Source: an uncultured Myxococcales bacterium (GTDB lineage Bacteria > Myxococcota_A > Bradymonadia > UBA7976 > UBA1532). Taken from it: DNA of 43,553 nt. The number at the start of each line of letters is the position of its first letter. The stretch's first letter is position 1. Below the pieces are notes generated by a model. It ran no database searches, had not been told where the DNA came from, and was given only the letters and a program-made list of their open reading frames with translations. The position numbers were made by a program, and so were the translations under genes. This document shows, in pieces, positions 9,246-18,631 of the stretch. Where the stretch lies: positions 1-43,553 of the forward strand of contig CALELH010000620.1 of NCBI GenBank assembly GCA_937902595.1, read 5' to 3'.

Positions 9246-10099
9246 GCTCCTGCAGCGCGCCCAGAGACGACTCTGTCGAGGCCTGCATAGTCCTTCAAGA
9301 CGGACACTTCCGAGAAGCCGGCTGCCCCAAAAAGAGCCGAGACTGCCTCCCCCTGATCGTGCCCAATCTCTACGATCAACAGGCCGTCTTCATTGAGCCG
9401 ACTATAGGCTTGCGGCACGAGGCGACGATAGACATCGAGTCCATCGGCTCCTCCATCTAGAGCGAGCCTTGGCTCGAAGGCTCTCACATCGACCATCAAC
9501 TGCTCGATCTCTGCCGATGCGATATAGGGTGGATTGCTCAATATGAGGTCAAACGGCTCTGTTTGTCCCTCGAGCAGGTCTCCTTCGCTCCAGGAGACTC
9601 CCGGTAAACTCAACCGCTCCGCGTTCCCGCGGGCCACAGACAGCGCGTCGGTCGAGATGTCGATGCCCATAACATCACACTGTGGCCGGGCTTTGGCGAT
9701 AGACAGAGCAATGCACCCGCTGCCGCACCCAACATCGACGACTCTCTTGGACTCTCCTTCGGGTATATTGGCCAAAGCACGCTCGACGAGGTGCTCTGTC
9801 TCAGGCCGAGGCACAAGGACGCGGTGATCAACGCCTACATCGATCTCCCAGAAGCCTCGAGTCCCAGTGATGTACGCGACAGGCTCGTTAGCTGCCCTCC
9901 GGCGTACCCGCTCGCGAATCTCCGACAGCTCTTCAGGCTGGAGCGGCTGGTGATGGCGCACGTAGAGACTCACTCGGTCAAGATTCAGCGCGTCGGAAAT
10001 CAAGAGCTCTGCGTCTAAGCGAGCCGTGTCGAAGTCCTTCTCCTCAAAATAGCCTGTCGTCCACTGCAAAACGCGGGCGATTGTCCATGTGTCTGTCAT
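9242..10099 (-). CDS. prmC: Peptide chain release factor N5-glutamine methyltransferase
   Basis: NEPVAYITGTRGFWEIDVGVDHRVLVPRPETEHLVE, VVDVGCGSGCIALSIA, FDLILSNPPYIA. Confidence 0.95.
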   Translation of the reverse strand: MTDTWTIARVLQWTTGYFEEKDFDTARLDAELLISDALNLDRVSLYVRHHQPLQPEELSEIRERVRRRAANEPVAYITGTRGFWEIDVGVDHRVLVPRPETEHLVERALANIPEGESKRVVDVGCGSGCIALSIAKARPQCDVMGIDISTDALSVARGNAERLSLPGVSWSEGDLLEGQTEPFDLILSNPPYIASAEIEQLMVDVRAFEPRLALDGGADGLDVYRRLVPQAYSRLNEDGLLIVEIGHDQGEAVSALFGAAGFSEVSVLKDYAGLDRVVSGRAAGA

Positions 10100-10107
10100 T
10101 ATTCGCC

Positions 10108-10659
10108 TTAGATTTCTCGTCTTCGTTTCGCCGTATACCGAGCGTCAAAGAACGCCTTGGAGAAGCCCCTCTTAAACAGCCGCTCGCAATCCGTCTGCTC
10201 CCGACACGTCTCAAGAGGCCCTAGCTCTAGTTTCTCAAAATCCTTCCGCGTCAGCGATAACGCTAGGAACCGTTTTCTGCGCTCTCGAGCGACCCGCCGT
10301 CGAGTGTTCTTCCCGGCGCGAACGACCTCATGAAAACGCAAGATTACGCGCTTCACCATCGGCATTTCGCTGAAAACCCCTCGCGCGCCGGTCGAATACT
10401 GCGTTCTCCCAAACACCAGCCACTGCACAGCCCTCGTCTTGAGGTCGACATCCGACATCCGGTGGACAGGGTGCCAGAGGTCTATCTTGAGGGTCCCTCT
10501 CTTGTAGACAACTTTCTCTGATTCATGGCGTCTCGGGCTGTGGACCAGATAGACGCCCATGAGCTCTTCAACTCGCTCGAGATTTGGACGACTCGACGTC
10601 CCCTGAGCGACGGATATAGTCGGAAAGATCAAGAGCGTCGCGAGCAGGTGTCGGATCAC
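10108..10659 (-). CDS. Hypothetical secreted protein
   Basis: N-terminal signal peptide MIRHLLATLLIFPTISVAQG. GTG start overlaps the gpsA stop (GTGA). No recognisable domain. Confidence 0.6.
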   Translation of the reverse strand: MIRHLLATLLIFPTISVAQGTSSRPNLERVEELMGVYLVHSPRRHESEKVVYKRGTLKIDLWHPVHRMSDVDLKTRAVQWLVFGRTQYSTGARGVFSEMPMVKRVILRFHEVVRAGKNTRRRVARERRKRFLALSLTRKDFEKLELGPLETCREQTDCERLFKRGFSKAFFDARYTAKRRREI

Positions 10660-11654
10660 GCTCGCTCCCGCTTAAGGTCGCGAACCATGAGGTCTTCGAC
10701 GGCCTTCCTACCGCATTTCCCCTCGTACAAAATTCTGAACACCTCAGTCGTTATAGGCATCTCAACCCCTTCTCGGTTCGCGAGGTCGTATGCGCTCCGA
10801 GTAGTCTTGACGCCCTCTGCGACTTGCTTCATCTCCTTCAAGATATCGGACAGCGCCTGACCCTGGCCCAACTTAACGCCCACCGTCCGGTTCCGAGACA
10901 GATCTCCAGTACACGTCAGGACCAGGTCGCCCATCCCTGACAGACCGCTCAATGTCAGTGGATTGGCACCTCGGTGTACAGCCAGTCGGGTAATCTCGGC
11001 GAGCCCTCGCGTCAGAAGCGCCGCGCGGGTGTTGTGACCTAACCCTAGGCCGTGCACAACCCCTGCCGCGATAGCGACGACGTTCTTCAACGCACCGCCC
11101 AACTCTACGCCCGTGACATCCTCCGTCGTATAGGCACGAAAATATGGGGTGCTAAACGCCTTCTGAACAAACTCAGCGACACTCGGGAAGCGCGCGGCCA
11201 CCGTCACGGCTGTGGCCATCTGTAGCAGAGTCTCCCGGGCGAAGCTTGGACCGGAGAGGAAGCTGAGGTCACTCCGACACGATGGATCGATCACTTCGGA
11301 GATGACCTCCTCCATGGTCATCAAGGAGTCATTCTCGATACCCTTGGATGCACTCACGATCGGGACACCCGCGCGCAGGAATGGGGCTGCTTCGGTCATA
11401 ACACGCCGCATCGCGTGGCTCGGGACCACGACGCAGACAAGTTCCGCGCCGGACAAAGCGCTCTCCAAGGAGACAGTCGACGTGAGACCTTCCGGTAAAT
11501 CGAGATCTGACTGATAGCGTGGATTCCGACGATCACGATTGATCCCATCAGCGACGATGGGATCACGTGCCCATTGGATCACAGGGCCCTTATCAGCGAG
11601 CACAGCCGCCAAAGCGGTCCCCCAGCTTCCCCCACCGATTACGGCTGATTTCAT
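10656..11654 (-). CDS. gpsA: NAD(P)+-dependent glycerol-3-phosphate dehydrogenase
   Basis: IGGGSWGTALAAVLA, SKGIE, LSGPSFARE, ELGGALKNVVAIAAGV, GLSGMGDLVLTCTGDLSRNRTVG. Confidence 0.97.
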   Translation of the reverse strand: MKSAVIGGGSWGTALAAVLADKGPVIQWARDPIVADGINRDRRNPRYQSDLDLPEGLTSTVSLESALSGAELVCVVVPSHAMRRVMTEAAPFLRAGVPIVSASKGIENDSLMTMEEVISEVIDPSCRSDLSFLSGPSFARETLLQMATAVTVAARFPSVAEFVQKAFSTPYFRAYTTEDVTGVELGGALKNVVAIAAGVVHGLGLGHNTRAALLTRGLAEITRLAVHRGANPLTLSGLSGMGDLVLTCTGDLSRNRTVGVKLGQGQALSDILKEMKQVAEGVKTTRSAYDLANREGVEMPITTEVFRILYEGKCGRKAVEDLMVRDLKRERA

Positions 11655-11715
11655 CGAAACTCCCTCAAAGTGTAGTGTCTTTGGTCTAGCATATATCTAA
11701 TCGCGCTTCGGGGCA

Positions 11716-12246
11716 TCAGTGAGGCGCAACCATCACAGCAACTCTCAATGGGAGGCTGCTTTTTGCCTGCTCAGGCTCGTAGAGGATCCACTCCACACTC
11801 TTTGGTGGAAGATGGTTTCGAGCGCATCCACAGATCCAGAGTCTGCCGGTCACGTCCACGCCCTCATCGGTCGTGTAGTTGTAGGGTAAGATGTACGTGC
11901 TCTCCCGCTGACCACGAAAGAGCTCATGCAGCATGGGCACGCGGCGTGGTACCCCCAAGGTCCCCTTGACTGCAGGTGCTGTCCGCACGAGCCCAACGCG
12001 CGTCTTGTTCCTTAACACGCTCGCTAAGAAGCCCAGGGCCACGAGCAGCACGCAGAAGACAGCGCCTAAGAGCATGAGCAGGTGATGATTGTAGACAACC
12101 CCGAGGGTCAAGACCCCCAAAGCCCAGAAGAAGAGTTCTCGACAAATCACCGTACCAGGCGTTCGCCAGACCCTCCGATCGTACGCATCTCTAAGGGCGT
12201 ATTGCCGGGGAGGTTCCACCCCGAGCTTCATCGGTTCCTTGGTCAT
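11716..12246 (-). CDS. Hypothetical membrane protein
   Basis: Two adjacent hydrophobic segments near the N-terminus (FFWALGVLTLGVVYNHHLLMLLGAVFCVLLVALGFLASVL). ATGA overlap with the tsaB stop. Confidence 0.65.
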   Translation of the reverse strand: MTKEPMKLGVEPPRQYALRDAYDRRVWRTPGTVICRELFFWALGVLTLGVVYNHHLLMLLGAVFCVLLVALGFLASVLRNKTRVGLVRTAPAVKGTLGVPRRVPMLHELFRGQRESTYILPYNYTTDEGVDVTGRLWICGCARNHLPPKSVEWILYEPEQAKSSLPLRVAVMVAPH

Positions 12247-12923
12247 TTCTTCGTCGGGGGGCGAAGCGCTGCATCTGGGTAGCCGTCCGGATAGTTGATC
12301 TCTGCGTCCGACTTCCGAACATAGACAGGCTCCAGAGTCGCTAACGCCTGTGGTGACTCAAGGTCAACGAGGCTAGGGAGTAGCGCGGCCCTTGGGTGAT
12401 GGAGGGCTGGGTCATCGATCACGCTGATACCAGGCATCGTCTCCGTAAGGATCGATTCATAGAGTGTCGCGCCGTCACCCACCAGTCGATAGACACCGTC
12501 CTCGAGCAGCTCTGCGACCCGACTCGGGTCGCAGCACACGGGTTCACTTATGGGCCCGCCCTCCACATAGACTTGACCGCGACGCGCGTCCAGCACAGCC
12601 ACGGCGTCTTCCCCAACGCCTGCCCTTATGAGATGAGTCGTGCGTGCCCCATAGATGGGCTTATTGAGCGCTAAGGCAAACCCCTTGAGCGTCGCCAGAC
12701 AGATCCTCAATCCAGTGAAGCTGCCAGGCCCCAGGCCTGAGACGAATCCGTCTACATCACCCAGGCACCAGCCTGATTGCATCAGTAAACCGTCCACATC
12801 ATCTAGAATACCCGGTCCATGACCACGATGACGCTCAACACGATGCTCGGCCACAATTTGACCTCCATCGATGAGCGCGACGGACTCAAAAAACGTGGCT
12901 GTATCGATACATAGAAGCTTCAT
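12243..12923 (-). CDS. tsaB: tRNA threonylcarbamoyladenosine biosynthesis protein TsaB
   Basis: LLCIDTATFFESVALIDGG, GFVSGLGPGSFTGLRICLATLKGFALALNKPIYG, VAVLDARRGQVYVEG. Confidence 0.93.
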   Translation of the reverse strand: MKLLCIDTATFFESVALIDGGQIVAEHRVERHRGHGPGILDDVDGLLMQSGWCLGDVDGFVSGLGPGSFTGLRICLATLKGFALALNKPIYGARTTHLIRAGVGEDAVAVLDARRGQVYVEGGPISEPVCCDPSRVAELLEDGVYRLVGDGATLYESILTETMPGISVIDDPALHHPRAALLPSLVDLESPQALATLEPVYVRKSDAEINYPDGYPDAALRPPTKK

Positions 12924-12946
12924 TGAAACTACACACTCTCTCGGAA

Positions 12947-14971
12947 CTATAGATCCACGGGATTAACGAGCCGGATGGAGGTTAGGTCAGCGAACCAGCG
13001 GCCACTGATATTCTTCATCGTCACCAGGATATCACGTCCCCCAACCTCTGCCCTGACCACCCTCTTCGTTTTGCTATCAGCGCCCTCAACAATCTGAGGT
13101 ACGGAGGCAGGCGCGAGCTCAAAGCGCCATCCTAGGAACACGACCAAGCGCTCAGCGATCGCCTCTTTGGTCGCCGAATTAGGTAAGCCGACCTTCTCGG
13201 CGATGAGGGTACGAGTCTCAGGGGTCACCTGAGCCAATTGCCCACTCACGTCATTTCGATAGACGCTGCCCATCAACCCTTTTAGACGGTCGATAGAGAC
13301 ATGATCATCGGGTTTAACCGTGCGCCAGGTTCTCACCGAATCATTCACCATAGCGAAGACAAACAGCCCCAAGATGAAGATGACGCCAACCCGCTGAAAC
13401 GCCTCCAGGACTTGAGGGGAGGTCGGTCTGCGAGTGATCAATTCAACAAAGGCCACCAAGATATGACCACCATCCAATAGCGGGATTGGCAGCAGGTTGA
13501 AGAAGCCGATACTAAGACTGAGTAAAACCATCAGGTTGAGATAGACGTCCCAACCCTGCTTAGCCGCGCGGCCCGCGAGTTGAAATATAGTCAAGGGACC
13601 GCTCAGCTGCGTGGGGCTCACCGCGCCCGTGAACATGCCACCGATGGCTCGAAGGATCTGCTCCGTTTGTCGCGTGAAGCGACTGTGAGCCTCATACCAG
13701 GCGTGGGCGAGCCGATCCTGATTGACGACCTTCTCATTGGGAATCATCTCGTAACGCGGACGCGAGAACCCTAGACTCCAGATCGTATACTCGCCCGCCA
13801 TCGCATCCGTTCGAGACACGGCGCGCCTCTGCAAACTCCCCGTCATCATCTCGCCGTCACGCAGCCACTGTAGCGTCTTCGGACGCTCTGGATGTGTGTT
13901 GAGACGACGGTTGAGAAACGCGCCTAAGTTCTGAGTGAACCCATCAACGGAGATGAGACAGTCACCCTGCTTAAGGATCTCGCTCGCTGGGCCGTTCGGA
14001 TCGACGGAGGTCACACAGGTACCCGCGTGGCGGAGGCCTGGCGCTTCGCCAGCCTCACGCACCGAATACTTAAGCTCTACCCGTGTCCTATGACGAAGAA
14101 AGTCGAGGGTCGGCAGCACCGCATCGCCCACGCGCTCAACGACCACGGTGACCGTCGTATCAGGAGTGACCGCGCGCAGCCTTTCCATTACATCAAGAAA
14201 GCGAACAGTCTCGACTCCACCGACGGATAAGACCTTATCAAAGGTCCTAATTCCTGCGCGGGCAGACGGGCTGTTTGGCTCTGTAACCGCCACGAGTGGA
14301 TTGAGCATGTCGGGCTGGTAACCGATGACGAATGTGGTCTTCGTATAGCCCAGAAAAGGATCCGAGTAGTGAACCGCCTTCGGCCGTACGCTCAGAGTCT
14401 TGGAGCCGCCAGCGCGCTCAACGACGATACTCAATGGTTCATCGCCAGGCTCGTAGGCGTTTATGTGCTCAATGACCTGCCAGAACGCATGAATCGAATT
14501 TCCATCGATAGATGTGATGGTGTCCCCCTTGCGGAGACCAGCCAAGTGACCCGGCATGCTGTGGTCTGTCGCCCCAACCCGACTGCTGTGTACCTCATCG
14601 TATTGGTCGCTGAACGCCACCATGGGGAGCACGATCAGGAAGGGCAGGAGAATATTCATCGCGGGTCCGGCGAAGGCGATGGCGATCCGGGCGATGGCCG
14701 ACTGCTCCGGAAGACTGCGCCCCTCGTCTTCGGGCGACACCTCATCTTCTGGATCCTGACCGAGCATTCGGACGTAGCCACCAAATGGAATCCAAGCGAT
14801 TCGATAATTCGTCTCACCGCGAGTGATCTCCAAGATGGGCCGCCCGAATCCAATCGAGAAGACCTCCACCTTGACCCCGCATAATTTGGCGACGATGAAG
14901 TGGCCAAACTCATGGATCGTAATCAACACGCCGACCAAGACGATCGCCGCGATAATCGTGAGGGGCGTCAT
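12947..14971 (-). CDS. rseP: RseP-type site-2 metalloprotease with two PDZ-like regions and a C-terminal extension
   Basis: ITIHEFGHFIVAKLCGV (HExxH), GFGRPILEITRGETNYRIAWIPFGGYVRMLG, PDZ-like GDTITSIDG, NLLPIPLLDGGHILVAFVELI. Preferred ATG at 14971 overlaps the cdsA stop (ATGA). Confidence 0.94.
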   Translation of the reverse strand: MTPLTIIAAIVLVGVLITIHEFGHFIVAKLCGVKVEVFSIGFGRPILEITRGETNYRIAWIPFGGYVRMLGQDPEDEVSPEDEGRSLPEQSAIARIAIAFAGPAMNILLPFLIVLPMVAFSDQYDEVHSSRVGATDHSMPGHLAGLRKGDTITSIDGNSIHAFWQVIEHINAYEPGDEPLSIVVERAGGSKTLSVRPKAVHYSDPFLGYTKTTFVIGYQPDMLNPLVAVTEPNSPSARAGIRTFDKVLSVGGVETVRFLDVMERLRAVTPDTTVTVVVERVGDAVLPTLDFLRHRTRVELKYSVREAGEAPGLRHAGTCVTSVDPNGPASEILKQGDCLISVDGFTQNLGAFLNRRLNTHPERPKTLQWLRDGEMMTGSLQRRAVSRTDAMAGEYTIWSLGFSRPRYEMIPNEKVVNQDRLAHAWYEAHSRFTRQTEQILRAIGGMFTGAVSPTQLSGPLTIFQLAGRAAKQGWDVYLNLMVLLSLSIGFFNLLPIPLLDGGHILVAFVELITRRPTSPQVLEAFQRVGVIFILGLFVFAMVNDSVRTWRTVKPDDHVSIDRLKGLMGSVYRNDVSGQLAQVTPETRTLIAEKVGLPNSATKEAIAERLVVFLGWRFELAPASVPQIVEGADSKTKRVVRAEVGGRDILVTMKNISGRWFADLTSIRLVNPVDL

Positions 14972-15780
14972 CGAGTGAAGTGCTCCAAGTAGAGCCAGAC
15001 GAAGGGACCACAAAAGAGCAGAGCATCAACGCGATCGAGGATGCCTCCGTGACCAGGGATCAGATCTCCGGAATCCTTAACATCAAAGGATCGCTTCATG
15101 AGCGACTCGACCAGGTCTCCGATAATGGCGAATGATGAGCCGACCGCACCGAGAATCACGCAATCCAGACTAGTGAGAGAGTCCAAACCAGGCACATAGG
15201 CCTGGCACAGAAATGTGAAACCGATCGCGGTCGCCATGCCACCGACAGCACCCTCAATCGTCTTCTTCGGGCTGACGAGCGGATAGAGCTTATGCTTCCC
15301 AAAATACCGCCCCGAAAAGTAAGCCCCCGTGTCGGAACCAAAGGTGATGGCCATCGCCAGGAGAACGATCCAACCACCCTGGGGCTCCAAACGCATTAAA
15401 AGAATAAACGGGAAGGTCGCGCCCAAGTAGAGCAGGCCACAGACATCCAAGGAGAGAGTTGGAAAAGCTGACTCGATAGGCTCTGGACGCGCCAGGCGCA
15501 TGACAGCGAGTAAAATAAAGCCAAGAGCGAGAGCCAGTCCATGGCTATACCCAGTGCACTTCATCGCGATCACGGGCCACAGGATGACGGCTTCACAGAC
15601 CAAAACAAAGAGAACGACGTCAACGGTCTCAGCCTCGGGGCGCGCCATTCGCTGATATTCTCGTGCCCCCACGGCCCCAGCGAGGGCGACAACGCCCGCA
15701 AAGACCCACCAGGGGGTGTAGAGCAATACGGCGACGATCCCGACAGCCATCACGATCCCTGAAAGTACTCGACTCAACAT
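14968..15780 (-). CDS. cdsA: Phosphatidate cytidylyltransferase
   Basis: SDTGAYFSGRYFGKHKLYPLVSPKKTIEGAVGG, IIGDLVESLMKRSFDVKDSGDLIPGHGGILDRVDALLF signature. Confidence 0.97.
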   Translation of the reverse strand: MLSRVLSGIVMAVGIVAVLLYTPWWVFAGVVALAGAVGAREYQRMARPEAETVDVVLFVLVCEAVILWPVIAMKCTGYSHGLALALGFILLAVMRLARPEPIESAFPTLSLDVCGLLYLGATFPFILLMRLEPQGGWIVLLAMAITFGSDTGAYFSGRYFGKHKLYPLVSPKKTIEGAVGGMATAIGFTFLCQAYVPGLDSLTSLDCVILGAVGSSFAIIGDLVESLMKRSFDVKDSGDLIPGHGGILDRVDALLFCGPFVWLYLEHFTR

Positions 15781-15825
15781 GATGTCTCTCCAAGAAGGAC
15801 ACTTAAACTAGTCTGTGGCTCGACC

Positions 15826-16791
15826 CTACGCGTGGTCAGCCAGGGCACGAACGCTAGAGACCGAGGCTAAGATCGCGCGCAGCGATCCATTCTCAGGCTC
15901 ACATTCAATGGCGTCTTTTAGAGCGTCTTCAGCTTTTTTCCAATCACCTATGCTCCGGGCGCTCAATCCACGGACCACAGCGAGGCGTCCCTCAGGCGTC
16001 TCACATACGCTCAACTCTCGCCGCGAAGAGGCGCGGAGAACCTCGGGATCATAACGGAGCGCGCCTCGAGTTCTTAAACAGAGGTCATAGACTGCCCGTC
16101 GAACCGGATTCTCCAAGACATGGTAGGCCTCTGAGAGACGTTTATAGATGTTCTCTATCCGACGATGCAGAAAGCCGCTGCCTTGGAGTAGGCTCCGATA
16201 CCGGTCCGGGTGTGACAGCTCAGCGAGTCGGTGAAAGCGCTCCCTTATATCTTCATGCGTCGCGGTTCTAGGCACACCAAAGACACCGTAATAGTCCTGG
16301 TAGCTCATACCGCCAAAGAGCGTATCAAGCTCGACAACAAGCTCCGACGGGAGGACGCCAAAGTCGGCTAATGGAGCGCGCTCGATCAGAGCCTCCTCCA
16401 TCTTCTCTTGAAATAAGGTGCGCGGCGCGCTTCGCGGCAGACCGACATCGGCGTTCGCTCGTTGACAGAGCCGCGCCGAAGCGTCGCGGTCCGAAAGTGA
16501 CTGCCCAACCAAGGCGATGGTCAAAGACCAGCCGTGGCGAGTCATCCTTAGGCGGCGGCATAGCTTCTCGACCTTGGGCACATCCGCGTCGATGACGACC
16601 AGCCGAGAGCGATGTCTCACCCTGCTCAGTAGCGCAGGCTGGGTGACCTCGTCGGTCACAAGGTCCAAGCTCCCGACCGCCTGAATCACGACATCGCGAA
16701 CGCCACCCGTCAAACAGATGTGAGCGATCTTTCGATCGACGGAGGATCGCTTGAGCGAGACCCGACCTAAATGGCTCGAACGTTGTTCCAC
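15826..16791 (-). CDS. J-domain protein with degenerate receiver-like N-terminus
   Basis: J domain DYYGVFGVPRTATHEDIRERFHRLAELSHPDRY...RLSEAYHVLENPVRRAVYD (HPD present). N-terminal RLVVIDADVPKVEKLCRRL...ALVGQSL looks receiver-like. GTG start overlaps the dnaK stop by 1 nt (TAGTG). Confidence 0.82.
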   Translation of the reverse strand: MEQRSSHLGRVSLKRSSVDRKIAHICLTGGVRDVVIQAVGSLDLVTDEVTQPALLSRVRHRSRLVVIDADVPKVEKLCRRLRMTRHGWSLTIALVGQSLSDRDASARLCQRANADVGLPRSAPRTLFQEKMEEALIERAPLADFGVLPSELVVELDTLFGGMSYQDYYGVFGVPRTATHEDIRERFHRLAELSHPDRYRSLLQGSGFLHRRIENIYKRLSEAYHVLENPVRRAVYDLCLRTRGALRYDPEVLRASSRRELSVCETPEGRLAVVRGLSARSIGDWKKAEDALKDAIECEPENGSLRAILASVSSVRALADHA

Positions 16792-18368
16792 TAAGAGCTC
16801 CGCGCGCGCATCGCGTCGATGTCGTCAGGATCATAGCCTGCGGAGACCCGTACGTGAGCGGCCTGAGCGCGCCCAGTCTCAAGATCTCGCGCCGTCACGA
16901 CGACAAGTCCATTCGCGTCGATCTCGAAGGTGACCTCGATCTGAATCTGACCACGAGGCGCCGGACGTAGACCGTAAAGCTCGATCTCGCCCAAGCGCGT
17001 GTTCTCCGCGACGATTCGGCTCTCACCCTGAAAGATCCTGATGCTGACGGATTCCTGATTATCCTTCGTCGTCGTAAAGACCTGGGTCCTTTCGCATGGA
17101 ATTTGGGCATTCCGCTCAATCAAGACCTCAAAAATCTCGCTGACACTCTGAATCCCCAGAGATTGAGGGGCGACATCTAAGAGCAGCGCATGGGCGCCGG
17201 TGTTTCCCTCAACCAAGTGGTCCTGGACCAGCGCAGCCCCCTGAATCGCCGCACCAATCGCGACAACCTCATCAGGGTTCACTTCAGCCAAGACCTCCCG
17301 ACCGAAATATTGTTTCACCATCTCCCTCACGAGAGGCATCCGGGTGCTGCCGCCCACCAGCACAACCTCGTCCAAGTCCTGCACCGTGAGGCGCGCGTTC
17401 CGAAGCGCCTCATCGCAGATAAGGAAGGTTCGCTGGACGATGTCCTTACACCGCTCACCAAAGCCTTTCCGGTCCAGTTGAAACCTGAGATCGAGAGGCG
17501 CACCAGCCTCGTCTTGAGCGAGCTCATGGACCATCACGATGGCTTTGTCCGTCTCCGTGAGCTCACGCTTGGTCTTCTCTGCCACGTGCTTGAGCCTGCC
17601 CCAGACAAAGGGGTCATCATCCAAGGCGACGTCATGTTGTTTCTTAAAGGCAGCGATCATGTACCTGGCGAGGCGATCATCGAAGTCGTCCCCTCCCAAA
17701 AAACTGTCCCCTGCTGTCGAGACCACCTCAAACACATTCTTGCGTACATCTAAGAGCGTAATGTCAAAGGTCCCGCCCCCAAAATCGTAGATGGCGATGC
17801 GGGCGTTAACGTCGTCGCCATACCCATAGGCGAGCGCTGCGGCCGTCGGCTCATTAATGACACGAATCACGTCGATCCCTGCGAGCTCGCCGGCGAGCTT
17901 AGTCATCTGCCTTTGAGTATCATTGAAATTCGCTGGGACGGTGATCACCGCCTTTCGAATGGGTTGGCCCACATAAGCCTCGGCGATGTCCTTCATACGA
18001 CGCAGGACCATCCCGCTCACTTCGGGGAGCGCGAATTTCTGACCGCGTATCTCTACAAAGGATTCCTGTTGGCGGCCCTTAACGACGCGATAAGGCATAG
18101 AACGCCGGATGGATCTGATCTGTTCACTGTCGAAAGATCGACCAATCAACCGCTTGGCAGACACAACGCTGTTGACCGGATCGACCACAGATTCCTGCCG
18201 AGCTTGGTTACCCACGAGCACCGAGCCATCTTCCAGAAACGAGACCACCGACGCCTGTATCGAATCGCCTGTCTCATCTGGAATCACATGTACGGAACCG
18301 TTAAGTACAACGGCCACACAGGAATTAGTGGTCCCAAGGTCAACCCCTAAGACGGGTTCCAAAGACAA
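16791..18368 (-). CDS. Hsp70/DnaK-family chaperone lacking the C-terminal lid
   Basis: VLGVDLGTTNSCVAVV, KKAVITVPANFND-type stretch, RVINEPTAAALAYGYG, YDFGGGTFDITLLD, VVLVGGSTRMPLVREMV. Protein ends at VSAGYDPDDIDAMRARSS. TTG start with AGGAGG upstream. Confidence 0.94.
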   Translation of the reverse strand: MSLEPVLGVDLGTTNSCVAVVLNGSVHVIPDETGDSIQASVVSFLEDGSVLVGNQARQESVVDPVNSVVSAKRLIGRSFDSEQIRSIRRSMPYRVVKGRQQESFVEIRGQKFALPEVSGMVLRRMKDIAEAYVGQPIRKAVITVPANFNDTQRQMTKLAGELAGIDVIRVINEPTAAALAYGYGDDVNARIAIYDFGGGTFDITLLDVRKNVFEVVSTAGDSFLGGDDFDDRLARYMIAAFKKQHDVALDDDPFVWGRLKHVAEKTKRELTETDKAIVMVHELAQDEAGAPLDLRFQLDRKGFGERCKDIVQRTFLICDEALRNARLTVQDLDEVVLVGGSTRMPLVREMVKQYFGREVLAEVNPDEVVAIGAAIQGAALVQDHLVEGNTGAHALLLDVAPQSLGIQSVSEIFEVLIERNAQIPCERTQVFTTTKDNQESVSIRIFQGESRIVAENTRLGEIELYGLRPAPRGQIQIEVTFEIDANGLVVVTARDLETGRAQAAHVRVSAGYDPDDIDAMRARSS

Positions 18369-18507
18369 ACTTCCCTCCTTGCGCTGCTCCAGAGCAGGGT
18401 TAACATCCTATCCTGCATGAGTGCGATGCCAAACCCTAAAGAGACCCCTCTCTTCTGCAACGTATTCTATCCCGTACCGGCGCTGAGATCCTTAAATCTA
18501 GATCAGG

Positions 18508-18536
18508 TTGACGAGATTAAACCGTCCCCCTAGACT
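18508..18536 (+). promoter_or_regulatory. Sigma-70-type promoter upstream of ffh
   Basis: TTGACG (18508-18513), 17-nt spacer, TAGACT (18531-18536), about 95 nt upstream of the ffh start. Confidence 0.5.
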
Positions 18537-18631
18537 GCCGTTCCTTTAGGGACCCCTTGTTCTAAGCCCTGCGCCGCCTAAAGAGCGTCGCGTTTGGGAC
18601 ATGGCCCCGGCAGACAATACCGAGATTTTTC

